13,987 bases of DNA. Source: Oscillospiraceae bacterium (lineage in GTDB: Bacteria; Bacillota; Clostridia; Oscillospirales; Acutalibacteraceae). The notes below the pieces were generated by a model, which saw nothing but the letters and a program-made list of their open reading frames with translations, had not been told where the DNA came from and did not search any database. This document shows, one piece after another, positions 1 to 10,505 of this stretch. The stretch covers positions 1-13,987 of the forward strand of contig JAITBA010000144.1 of assembly GCA_031283835.1 (NCBI GenBank). The letters run 5' to 3'. The position numbers and the translations under genes are program-made. How positions within the stretch are numbered: the first letter of the stretch is position 1; the number at the start of each line of letters is the position of its first letter.

Positions 1-3000
1 GATTCCTTTCGGTGGTTCCTTGATGTGGGGCTGCGCGAGGTGTTCCGAGACACGGCAGAAATCACGGACTACAACAAGAGCTGGGTGCTCACCTTTGTGG
101 ATTATCGGCTGGACGACAAGCCGAAATACACGGTGCGTGAGTGCAAGGAGCGCGACGCGACCTATGCCGCCCCCATGCGCGTGAAGGCGCGGCTGCTCAA
201 CAGCGAAACAGGCGTTGTGAAGGAAAGCGAAATGTACATGGGTGATTTTCCGCTGATGACAGACAGCGGCACCTTTGTTGTTAACGGCGCGGAGCGCGTG
301 ATTGTTTCGCAGCTGGTGCGCAGCCCGGGCGTTTATTTTGGCCGTAGCTACGACAAAACCGGCCTGGAACTTTATAGCGGCACCATCAACCCCAACCGCG
401 GCGCGTGGCTCGAATACGAAACCGACGTCAACGACCTGTTCTATTGCCGCATCGACAAAAACCGCAAACTCTATATCACGACCTTGATTCGTGCGTTAGG
501 GCTCGAAACCGATGCGGAAATCCGCGATTTTTTTGGCGACGACGTGCGCATAGCCGCCACGCTTGAAAAAGACGAAATCGCCAATGGCGCCGAGGCTAGC
601 ATGGAAGTGTTCCGCAAGCTGCGCCCGGGCGAGCCCGTGACCCTCGAAACCGCGCGGCAGCACATTGACCAGCTGTTTTTTGACCCGCACCGCTACGATA
701 TCAGCAAGGTGGGGCGCTACAAATACAACAAAAAGCTGGCAATCGGTTCGCGGCTGGCGGGCTGCAAGCTGGCGGAGCCGGTGGTAAGCCCCCGTACAGG
801 CGAATTGCTGGCCGAACGCGGCGAGATTATCACCCGAGAAAAAGCGTATGAGCTGGAGCAGGCGGGCGTGATGCGCGCCGTTGTGGTGCTCAACGAAGAG
901 CATAATCTCACGGTGCTTTCCAACGGCATGATTGACCTGAAGGGCCGCCGCGACAGCGAAGGCGGCACCAACGCCCGCTGGTGCGACCATCTGCCGCAGT
1001 TTGCGGAGGAGCAGCTGGAGGACATTGGCCTGAGCGAAAAAGTGAGCGCCCGTGTGTTTTTCGAAATTCTTGACCAAAACCTCAGCGGCACGGCCCTGCT
1101 GGCGGAGCTAAAAAAACGCAGCGAAGAGCTGGTGCCAAAACACATCACGCTAGACGACATTTTTGCCTCCATCAACTACGTAAACTGCCTGGCCTGCGGC
1201 GTGGGCAAAGCCGACGATATTGACCACCTGGGCAACCGCCGCATCCGCTGCGTGGGCGAACTGCTGCAAAACCAGTTCCGCATTGGCATGGCCCGCATGG
1301 AAAAACTTGTGCGCGAAAAAATGATGCTGCAAGCCCAGGACGATGTGGACAAGATTTCGCCGGCGACGCTTATCAACATTCGCCCGGTGAGCATGGCGAT
1401 TAAAGAATTTTTCGGCTCCAGCCCCCTGAGCCAGTTTATGGATCAGACAAACCCCCTTGCGGAACTAACCCACAAGCGCCGTCTTTCGGCTCTGGGGCCC
1501 GGCGGCTTGAGCCGCGACCGCGCCGGATTCGAAGTGCGCGACGTGCACTACAGCCACTACGGCCGCATGTGCCCGATTGAAACCCCTGAAGGCCAGAACG
1601 TGGGCCTGATCTCTTATTTGGCCACCTATGCGCGCATTAACAAATACGGCTTCATCGAAGCGCCTTATCGTCGAGTCGAAAACGGCGTGGTGCTCGACCG
1701 CACGCGCTACATGACCGCCGACGAAGAGGACGACTACGTGGTGGCGCAAGCCAACGAAATCCTCGACGACCAAAACCGCTTCGCGCGCGAGCGAGTCAAC
1801 GCCCGCTTCCGCGACGAATACCTCGAGATTGACCGTGACCGTGTGCAATACATGGACGTGAGCCCGAAGATGGTGGTTTCTGTGGCGACGGCGATGATCC
1901 CCTTCCTCGAAAACGACGACGCCAACCGCGCGCTGATGGGCGCGAACATGCAGCGCCAGGCGGTGCCGCTGCTCAAAACCGACGCGCCATTGGTGGGCAC
2001 CGGCATGGAATATAAGGCCGCCGTCGACAGCGGTGTGGCGGTGCTTGCCAAAGAACCCGGCGTGGTGACCTATGCCAGCGCCGACAAAGTGGTGGTGCAA
2101 AACCCACAGGGCGGCAAGCGCGCATACGAAATGATTAAGTTTATGCGCAGCAACCACGGCACGTGCATCAACCAAAAACCCATTGTCAATGTGGGCGACC
2201 AAATTATCACCGAGCAAGTGATTGCCGACGGCCCCGCAACCGACCAAGGCGAAATTAGCCTGGGCAAAAACGCGCTCATCGGCTTTATGACATGGGAAGG
2301 CTACAACTACGAAGACGCCGTGCTTGTCAACGAAAAAATTGTGCAGGACGACGTGTATACGTCTATCCATATTGAGCAATTTGAGCTGGAAGCCCGCGAC
2401 ACAAAGCTGGGCGCCGAGGAAATCACCCGTGATATCCCCAACGTGGGCGACGACGCCATGAAGGACCTGGATGAGAGCGGTATTATCCGCATTGGCGCGG
2501 AAGTGAAGAGCGGCGATATTCTTGTGGGCAAAGTGACCCCCAAGGGCGAAACGGAGCTAACGGCGGAGGAACGCCTGCTGCGCGCCATCTTCGGAGAAAA
2601 AGTGAAGGAAGTGCGCGACACCTCGCTGCGCCTGCCCCACGGCGAATATGGCATTGTAGTAAACGTGGAAGTGTTTACCCGCGAGAATTCTGACGAACTG
2701 AGCCCGGGCGTAAACAAAGTCGTGCGCTGCTTTATTGCGCAAAAGCGCAAGCTGAGCGTGGGCGATAAAATGGCGGGCCGCCACGGCAACAAGGGCGTGG
2801 TCAGCCGCATTTTGCCCCAAGAAGACATGCCCTTTATGGAAGACGGCACGCCGCTAGACATTGTGCTAAACCCCTTGGGCGTGCCAAGCCGCATGAACAT
2901 CGGGCAGGTGCTCGAAGTGCATCTTGGCTTTGCGGCGCGGCAGTTGGGCATCAATACCGGCAAAAAGCATATGCTGATGACGCCGGTGTTCGACGGCGCG

Positions 3001-3705
3001 CGCGAAAGCGATATCCGCGCGGCGCTTTCGGAGGCGGGCAAGGACGAGGACGGCAAGAGTTGGCTCTACGACGGCCGCACGGGCCGCCGGTTCGACAACC
3101 GCGTCACGGTGGGCGTGATGTACTTTCTCAAGCTGTTGCACCTGGTTGACGACAAAATCCACGCGCGCTCCACAGGCCCCTACAGCCTCGTGACGCAGCA
3201 ACCGCTGGGCGGCAAGGCGCAGTTTGGCGGCCAGCGCTTTGGCGAAATGGAAGTGTGGGCCCTCGAGGCCTACGGCGCGGCGTATACGCTGCAAGAAATC
3301 TTGACAGTCAAAAGCGACGACGTGGTGGGCCGCGTAAAAACCTACGAAGCCATTGTCAAGGGCAAAAACGTGCCCCAGCCGAGCATTCCCGAAAGCTTTA
3401 AAGTGCTCGTGAAGGAACTGCAAAGCCTGGCGCTGGACGTGCGCATTTTGGACGAAGCGGGCGAAGAAATCGACCTGAAGCAGACCTTTGAGGATGAACC
3501 CGGCTTTGGCATTGCCGACCGCCCCCGCGACCGCCCGGATATGGAAGCGATTCCGGAGGATGAGGAAGAAGAAGACGACGAGCTGAACGACGACGACGAG
3601 GCCGGCGAAGAAGCGGTTGCCGACAACCTGTTGCTCGACGAAGACGCGGCCGACGAAGAAGAGCTGCTCGACGATTACACAGACAACTACGCAGAAGACG
3701 AATAA
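1..3705 (+). CDS. rpoB: DNA-directed RNA polymerase subunit beta (5' partial)
   Basis: This is the beta subunit of core RNA polymerase, which forms half of the active-site cleft and binds rifamycins. The frame is open from base 1 (DSFRWFLDVGLREVF), matching the family a few dozen residues after its usual start, so the true start lies upstream. A GTG at 25 is internal and is not the start. The visible part is 1,234 residues. The rifampicin region starts at 1411 (FFGSSPLSQFMDQ, then THKRRLSALGPGGL); the positions equivalent to E. coli Asp516, His526 and Ser531 are unchanged, so no classical resistance change is seen. The active-site motif GDKMAGRHGNKG lies at visible residues 921-932. The last 49 residues (from 1186) form a tail with 29 Asp/Glu and no Lys/Arg. 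rpoC follows after 55 bases with no terminator. Identity is certain; only the N-terminus is missing. Confidence 0.98.
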   Translation, partial: DSFRWFLDVGLREVFRDTAEITDYNKSWVLTFVDYRLDDKPKYTVRECKERDATYAAPMRVKARLLNSETGVVKESEMYMGDFPLMTDSGTFVVNGAERVIVSQLVRSPGVYFGRSYDKTGLELYSGTINPNRGAWLEYETDVNDLFYCRIDKNRKLYITTLIRALGLETDAEIRDFFGDDVRIAATLEKDEIANGAEASMEVFRKLRPGEPVTLETARQHIDQLFFDPHRYDISKVGRYKYNKKLAIGSRLAGCKLAEPVVSPRTGELLAERGEIITREKAYELEQAGVMRAVVVLNEEHNLTVLSNGMIDLKGRRDSEGGTNARWCDHLPQFAEEQLEDIGLSEKVSARVFFEILDQNLSGTALLAELKKRSEELVPKHITLDDIFASINYVNCLACGVGKADDIDHLGNRRIRCVGELLQNQFRIGMARMEKLVREKMMLQAQDDVDKISPATLINIRPVSMAIKEFFGSSPLSQFMDQTNPLAELTHKRRLSALGPGGLSRDRAGFEVRDVHYSHYGRMCPIETPEGQNVGLISYLATYARINKYGFIEAPYRRVENGVVLDRTRYMTADEEDDYVVAQANEILDDQNRFARERVNARFRDEYLEIDRDRVQYMDVSPKMVVSVATAMIPFLENDDANRALMGANMQRQAVPLLKTDAPLVGTGMEYKAAVDSGVAVLAKEPGVVTYASADKVVVQNPQGGKRAYEMIKFMRSNHGTCINQKPIVNVGDQIITEQVIADGPATDQGEISLGKNALIGFMTWEGYNYEDAVLVNEKIVQDDVYTSIHIEQFELEARDTKLGAEEITRDIPNVGDDAMKDLDESGIIRIGAEVKSGDILVGKVTPKGETELTAEERLLRAIFGEKVKEVRDTSLRLPHGEYGIVVNVEVFTRENSDELSPGVNKVVRCFIAQKRKLSVGDKMAGRHGNKGVVSRILPQEDMPFMEDGTPLDIVLNPLGVPSRMNIGQVLEVHLGFAARQLGINTGKKHMLMTPVFDGARESDIRAALSEAGKDEDGKSWLYDGRTGRRFDNRVTVGVMYFLKLLHLVDDKIHARSTGPYSLVTQQPLGGKAQFGGQRFGEMEVWALEAYGAAYTLQEILTVKSDDVVGRVKTYEAIVKGKNVPQPSIPESFKVLVKELQSLALDVRILDEAGEEIDLKQTFEDEPGFGIADRPRDRPDMEAIPEDEEEEDDELNDDDEAGEEAVADNLLLDEDAADEEELLDDYTDNYAEDE

Positions 3706-3760
3706 CGCACTTTCATTATGACGGGGAATTGACAATCGAAACTTGGGGTAGGAGGAACTT

Positions 3761-7354
<3,594 letters not shown>

Positions 7355-7419
7355 TCAGACCTCCTCAAACCCAAAAACCCCAGCGGAGAATTCGTGCAAA
7401 AAAGCAAAACAAACTTTTT

Positions 7420-7506
7420 GAACCTGTATGCATAGCCGTTCGCCGCGCGTCTCCCGGCAAAAAATCTGTTCAAAATCGGAACGGTTCAAGCGATGCATAC
7501 AAGTTC
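7420..7506. repeat. Imperfect inverted repeat before the ceramidase-like gene
   Basis: Arms at 7420-7433 (GAACCTGTATGCAT) and 7493-7506 (ATGCATACAAGTTC) pair at 13 of 14 positions. Inside them, CCGTTC (7436-7441) can pair with GAACGG (7479-7484), so the 87 bases could fold as a long interrupted stem. There is no T-run after the right arm, so it is not a classical terminator. The right arm contains the ATG at 7493, which is in frame with the gene but has no ribosome binding site. It could be an mRNA structure, a processing site or a small mobile-element remnant; no target-site duplication is evident. The gap 7355-7528 otherwise holds no gene and no convincing promoter. Confidence 0.5.
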
Positions 7507-7515
7507 TGCATCAAA

Positions 7516-7522
7516 AGGGGGA
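7516..7522 (+). promoter_or_regulatory. Ribosome binding site that selects the GTG start at 7529
   Basis: AGGGGGA ends six bases before GTG 7529. The upstream in-frame ATG at 7493 is preceded by CGGTTCAAGCG, which has no Shine-Dalgarno match. The GTG start also puts a basic n-region directly before the hydrophobic core of the signal peptide. Confidence 0.7.
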
Positions 7523-7528
7523 TTTTTT

Positions 7529-9151
7529 GTGCTAAAAAAAAGAGGGCGCCGGGTGTTGGCGCTGGCGTTGTGCGTTTGCGTGGCGTGGTTGTGCGCAGGG
7601 CAGGTGTTTGCGGCAGGCGAACCCGCACCGGATCCGCCTTCCAAGTTTTATCGCTGGGGCTACAACCTAACCGACACGCTGCTCATGGGCGCGGTGGGCG
7701 CGGTGGGCAAGCTGTTCCCCGAACCCCGGTGGCCGAGCGCCAAGACCTACACGAACCCCCACTTTTTTGCGGGGACGACGCCATTTTTGCAGGCCCCGGC
7801 GGCCAATGCCGCGTGGCGTCTGGGCTATGCCAGCGAAAGCCTGCTGACCGAAGACCTGCTGGACGGCAAGCACTTTGTGGGCGGGTCGTTGGCAGTGAAC
7901 GAAGCGAAGACGGTGACCGCTGTGCTGGACGACCTGCGTGTGCGCACGGTGGCGGTGAACGACGGCAGCGGGCGTGGCACCGTGGTGTTTGCCGCGCTGG
8001 ATGCCTATGGTCTGGCAAACACCGCCGTGAACGCTATACGCGCGCAGCTGATGGACTTTGCCGCGCAAGAGGGCATTGTGAGCCTGAACCTTTCGGCGCT
8101 GCACCAGCACAGTGCCGTGGATACCTTTGGCATGAACGGCGACATTTGGCAGGTGCTCCTCAAAAACCCCATTGCAAATTTGTTGCACCCCAATCAACCC
8201 TTATATAACGGGCAAAACCCGGCGTATATGGCGCATTTGGCCGCCGCAACACAAAAAGCCGTGCGCGACGCGGTGCAGAACATGACGCCCGGCAAGCTCT
8301 ACTATGGCACAACGGATGTGGAAGACTTTATCTGGGACCGCCGCGCACCCTTTGTGAACGACACAAGCATGGCTCGTTTCCGCTTTGCGCCCACCGACGG
8401 CTCCACAGAAACCTGGCTGTGCACCAGCATGATTCACTGTGTGGGCAATGGCGCGGCGGGGCGCGAAGTCACGGGGGATTACCCCTACTTTGTGGAACAG
8501 CAGATTGGCGAAAAAGCCAACTTTATGCTGCTGATGGGCGCGCAGCAGAGCAACTCGATGCAGCGCGGCACACAAAACCTGCCCAGCCTCAAGGAGGGCA
8601 TGAGCGGCTACGAAACGCTGGAACTGTTTGGCCGGGCGCTGGGCGACAAACTGTTGGGGGTCTTGAACGAAACCGAAGTGGAACCCTTACTCAACCTCCG
8701 GCATGCCCAGGTGCAGGTGCCCATAAGCAACCAGATTTTGCTGGTGGGGGGCAAAAACGGCATGTTCACCAACCAGGTAGTAAAAACCCGCCGCGGCTAT
8801 CGTGTGGCAACCGAAATTGGCTACATGGAGCTGGGCAGCGACCTGGCCTTTGCGCTGGTGCCCGGCGAGCTGGCGCCCGAGTTGGCCTATGGCGGCTGCC
8901 TGCAGGCCGATAAATCGTGGAGCGGCAAGGACTGGACACTGCCCTCTTTGCAAGAATTGGTAGCCCAAACGGGCAGCAAACGCACCCTGCGCGTGCTGGG
9001 CCTCACCAACGACCAAATAGGCTACATTGTGCCCGACAACAACTATATGCCCGTGCTGGCCCCCGAGGGGCAGAGCGTGGAGTTTGTTTCGTGCGGGGCG
9101 CAAACCGCCAGCACGCTGGTCACGGCGTTTGAGGCATTGATAGGCGCGTAA
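7529..9151 (+). CDS. Predicted secreted neutral/alkaline ceramidase-like protein
   Basis: The protein is 540 residues from the GTG start. Residues 1-28 are a signal peptide: basic MLKKRGRR, hydrophobic core, then VFA before AG as a likely signal peptidase I site. There is no lipobox, LPXTG or C-terminal membrane segment, so release outside the cell is expected. It resembles the neutral ceramidase family (zinc amidases cleaving the N-acyl bond of ceramide): WRLGYASE near the N-terminus, LHQHSAVDTFG (His192, His194), SMIHCVG (His303), PGEL (Glu447) and GLTNDQIGYIVPDNNY (Tyr499). By my recalled alignment, His192 or His194, His303, Glu447 and Tyr499 correspond to the zinc ligands of the Pseudomonas enzyme, so the site looks intact. 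Length is shorter than classical enzymes (about 650 or more), which may mean a reduced C-terminal domain. Substrate is unknown: Clostridia generally do not make sphingolipids, so a host, dietary or other amide is possible. It sits after rpoC without a visible promoter. Codon use resembles its neighbours. Confidence 0.72.
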   Translation: MLKKRGRRVLALALCVCVAWLCAGQVFAAGEPAPDPPSKFYRWGYNLTDTLLMGAVGAVGKLFPEPRWPSAKTYTNPHFFAGTTPFLQAPAANAAWRLGYASESLLTEDLLDGKHFVGGSLAVNEAKTVTAVLDDLRVRTVAVNDGSGRGTVVFAALDAYGLANTAVNAIRAQLMDFAAQEGIVSLNLSALHQHSAVDTFGMNGDIWQVLLKNPIANLLHPNQPLYNGQNPAYMAHLAAATQKAVRDAVQNMTPGKLYYGTTDVEDFIWDRRAPFVNDTSMARFRFAPTDGSTETWLCTSMIHCVGNGAAGREVTGDYPYFVEQQIGEKANFMLLMGAQQSNSMQRGTQNLPSLKEGMSGYETLELFGRALGDKLLGVLNETEVEPLLNLRHAQVQVPISNQILLVGGKNGMFTNQVVKTRRGYRVATEIGYMELGSDLAFALVPGELAPELAYGGCLQADKSWSGKDWTLPSLQELVAQTGSKRTLRVLGLTNDQIGYIVPDNNYMPVLAPEGQSVEFVSCGAQTASTLVTAFEALIGA

Positions 9152-9180
9152 GGCACCGCGAAGCAAAGCGGCGTCCTTCA

Positions 9181-9220
9181 AAAACATCGGCGGCCTCTGT
9201 GCTGCCGGTGTTTTTTGTTT
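9181..9220 (+). terminator. Rho-independent terminator after the ceramidase-like gene
   Basis: ACATCGGCGGC (9184-9194) pairs with GCTGCCGGTGT (9201-9211) across a six-base loop. The stem has 11 pairs, two of them G-T wobbles, and is followed by a run of six T (9211-9216, sharing one base with the stem) and more T-rich sequence. It lies 30 bases after the stop codon and before the rpsL promoter, so it probably ends the rpoB-rpoC-ceramidase-like transcript. Confidence 0.8.
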
Positions 9221-9315
9221 GTTTTGCGGAACCCGGTGTTGCGGCGGGTGAAAGGGTATTGGGGAATTTTTGTTTGTTTTGCGGAACCCGGTGTTGCAGC
9301 GGGTGAAAGGGTATT
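9212..9315. repeat. Two direct copies of a 49-bp intergenic repeat
   Basis: Copies at 9212-9260 and 9267-9315 begin TTTTTGTTTGTTTTGCGG and end GGGTATT. They differ at one base (G9243 versus A9298) and are offset by 55 bases. Each holds a short inverted repeat, ACCCG and CGGGT, around a nine-base loop. The 55-base period is not a multiple of three, so no single reading frame preserves the repeat, which argues against coding. The T-run of the terminator is the start of copy 1. Whether the unit recurs elsewhere in the genome cannot be seen here. Confidence 0.85.
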
Positions 9316-9344
9316 TGAAAATTATGGTTCGCAAAAATGGTTAC

Positions 9345-9384
9345 AAAAAAAAATCTTGACATCAACTGCCAAAGGTGCTATAAT
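9345..9384 (+). promoter_or_regulatory. Strong sigma-A type promoter of the str operon (rpsL)
   Basis: A perfect TTGACA (9356-9361) and a perfect TATAAT (9379-9384) are separated by 17 bases. TG at 9376-9377 makes an extended -10, and a run of nine A (9345-9353) just upstream of the -35 resembles an UP element. The start site should be near 9391, giving a leader of about 59 bases before rpsL. AATCAATT (9382-9389), overlapping the -10, is repeated inverted as AATTGATT at 9416-9423; this may be chance or an operator. Confidence 0.92.
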
Positions 9385-9449
9385 CAATTGGTTATTGTGG
9401 CGCAGAAGTCATGATAATTGATTTTTTGACGAAAGGAGCGAAAACAAAA

Positions 9450-9869
9450 ATGCCTACCTTTAACCAATTGGTGCGCAACGGGCGCGAAAGTTTGGTGAAG
9501 AAGACCAAGGCACCGGCGCTGCGCAAGGGGCTCAACAGCCGCAAAAACGTGCAGACCAACCAAGATAGCCCGCAAAAGCGCGGCGTGTGCACCGCAGTGA
9601 AGACCACCACCCCCAAAAAACCAAACTCCGCACTGCGCAAAATTGCCAGAGTGCGCTTGAGCAACGGGATTGAAGTGACCACCTACATTCCCGGCGTGGG
9701 GCACAACCTGCAAGAACACAGTGTGGTGCTCATCCGCGGCGGCCGTGTGCGCGACCTGCCCGGCGTGCGTTATCACGTCATCCGCGGCACCCTCGACTGC
9801 CAGGGCATGAAGGATCGCAAGCAATCGCGTTCCAAGTACGGCATGAAGGCCGACAAGAAAAAGAAGTAA
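9450..9869 (+). CDS. rpsL: 30S ribosomal protein S12
   Basis: S12 lies at the decoding centre of the small subunit and helps control translational accuracy. The 139 residues fit the longer Firmicute form, with the extra segment before PQKRGVC. The start is ATG 9450 (MPTFNQLVRNGRESL), with AAAGGAG at 9432-9438; an in-frame ATG at 9411 would add 13 residues foreign to the family. Conserved TTTPKKPNSALRK contains Lys56, equivalent to E. coli Lys43. The segment RGGRVRDLPGVRYH has Arg101 (codon 9750-9752) where E. coli has Lys88; Lys-to-Arg at this site gives streptomycin resistance in Mycobacterium tuberculosis. Asp102 is the equivalent of the aspartate methylthiolated by RimO in E. coli. The gene is the first of the str operon, directly behind a consensus promoter. 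Confidence 0.98.
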   Translation: MPTFNQLVRNGRESLVKKTKAPALRKGLNSRKNVQTNQDSPQKRGVCTAVKTTTPKKPNSALRKIARVRLSNGIEVTTYIPGVGHNLQEHSVVLIRGGRVRDLPGVRYHVIRGTLDCQGMKDRKQSRSKYGMKADKKKK

Positions 9870-9911
9870 TTCACAAATGTGAGTTGCGAACCCCAGTATG
9901 AGAATAATTGT

Positions 9912-9985
9912 CTTGGCAGATTGCCAAGCTACCATAACGGTTCTCTTACTGGACACCGAGCCAGGCGTGCAAGTGCCTGGCAAGT
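9912..9985 (+). promoter_or_regulatory. Structured rpsL-rpsG intercistronic region
   Basis: The 153-base gap has two compact hairpins. CTTGGCA (9912-9918) pairs with TGCCAAG (9922-9928) around a three-base loop. GCCAGGC (9960-9966) pairs with GCCTGGC (9975-9981) around an eight-base loop. CGGT and ACT before the second hairpin can also pair with AGTACCG after it, giving a longer irregular stem. Neither hairpin is followed by a T-run. In E. coli the rpsL-rpsG gap is the site where S7 represses its own translation; a similar role here is only an inference from position and structure. Confidence 0.4.
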
Positions 9986-10007
9986 ACCGAAGAATTCATT
10001 TTTTATG

Positions 10008-10015
10008 AAGGAGGG
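10008..10015 (+). promoter_or_regulatory. Ribosome binding site that selects the GTG start of rpsG
   Basis: AAGGAGGG lies eight bases before GTG 10023. The in-frame ATG at 10005 overlaps this site and would add MKEGSD, which S7 proteins lack; GTG 10023 gives the family N-terminus PRRGQIAKRDVLPDP. Confidence 0.85.
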
Positions 10016-10022
10016 AAGCGAC

Positions 10023-10493
10023 GTGCCAAGAAGAGGCCAAATCGCGAAGCGCGACGTGCTACCCGACCCACTCTATGGGTCAAAGCTCGTCACGCGCCTA
10101 ATCAACAGCATCATGCTCGACGGCAAAAAAGGCGTTGCACAGCATATTGTCTACGGCGCCTTCAGCATCATCAACGAAAAAACCGGCAAAGACCCCCTAG
10201 AAACCTTTACGCTTGCCCTGGAAAACGTGATGCCCCTGCTGGAAGTAAAAGCCCGCCGCGTGGGCGGCGCCACCTACCAGGTGCCCATCGACGTGCGCCC
10301 CGAGCGTCGGCAGACCTTGGGCCTGCGCTGGATTACCGCGTATTCCCGCGCGCGCAGCGAACGCACCATGAAGGAGCGCCTGGCCAACGAAATCATCGAT
10401 GCCGGCAACCAGACCGGCTCAGCCTACAAAAAGCGCGAAGACACCCACAAGATGGCGGAAGCCAACAAGGCGTTTGCGCACTTTAGGTGGTAA
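10023..10493 (+). CDS. rpsG: 30S ribosomal protein S7
   Basis: S7 binds the 3' major domain of 16S rRNA, starts assembly of the small-subunit head and lies near the E site. The 156 residues equal the usual Firmicute length. The sequence matches the family throughout: PRRGQIAKRDVLPDPLYGSK at the start, LEVKARRVGGATYQVP and VRPERRQTLGLRW in the middle, and KKREDTHKMAEANKAFAHFRW (shown to the last residue) at the end. The start is GTG rather than ATG, placed by the ribosome binding site. It is the second gene of the str operon, with an unusually long structured gap before it. In E. coli, S7 is the autorepressor of this operon; whether that holds here is unknown. Confidence 0.98.
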   Translation: MPRRGQIAKRDVLPDPLYGSKLVTRLINSIMLDGKKGVAQHIVYGAFSIINEKTGKDPLETFTLALENVMPLLEVKARRVGGATYQVPIDVRPERRQTLGLRWITAYSRARSERTMKERLANEIIDAGNQTGSAYKKREDTHKMAEANKAFAHFRW

Positions 10494-10505
10494 ACATTCT
10501 AAAAG

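Noticed and set aside
3729..3734. TTGACA in the rpoB-rpoC gap as a promoter
   Set aside because: The -10 position falls on the rpoC ribosome binding site and has no TATAAT-like sequence.
7493..7528. ATG 7493 as start of the ceramidase-like gene
   Set aside because: No Shine-Dalgarno sequence, and it would put 12 unrelated residues before a complete signal peptide; GTG 7529 has a good site.
9215..9421. 68-codon + strand frame across the direct repeats and rpsL promoter
   Set aside because: No ribosome binding site, it runs through the promoter, and the two repeat copies are read in different frames.
9411..9449. N-terminal extension of S12 from ATG 9411
   Set aside because: It would add 13 residues absent from S12 proteins, and the ribosome binding site lies inside this stretch.
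9908..9935. TTGTCT-N16-TACCAT as an rpsG promoter
   Set aside because: Both hexamers match only four of six consensus bases and they overlap the first hairpin.
9879..10022. N-terminal extension of S7 or a separate small gene in the rpsL-rpsG gap
   Set aside because: S7 proteins begin at PRRG, the region folds into hairpins, and a strong ribosome binding site sits just before GTG 10023.
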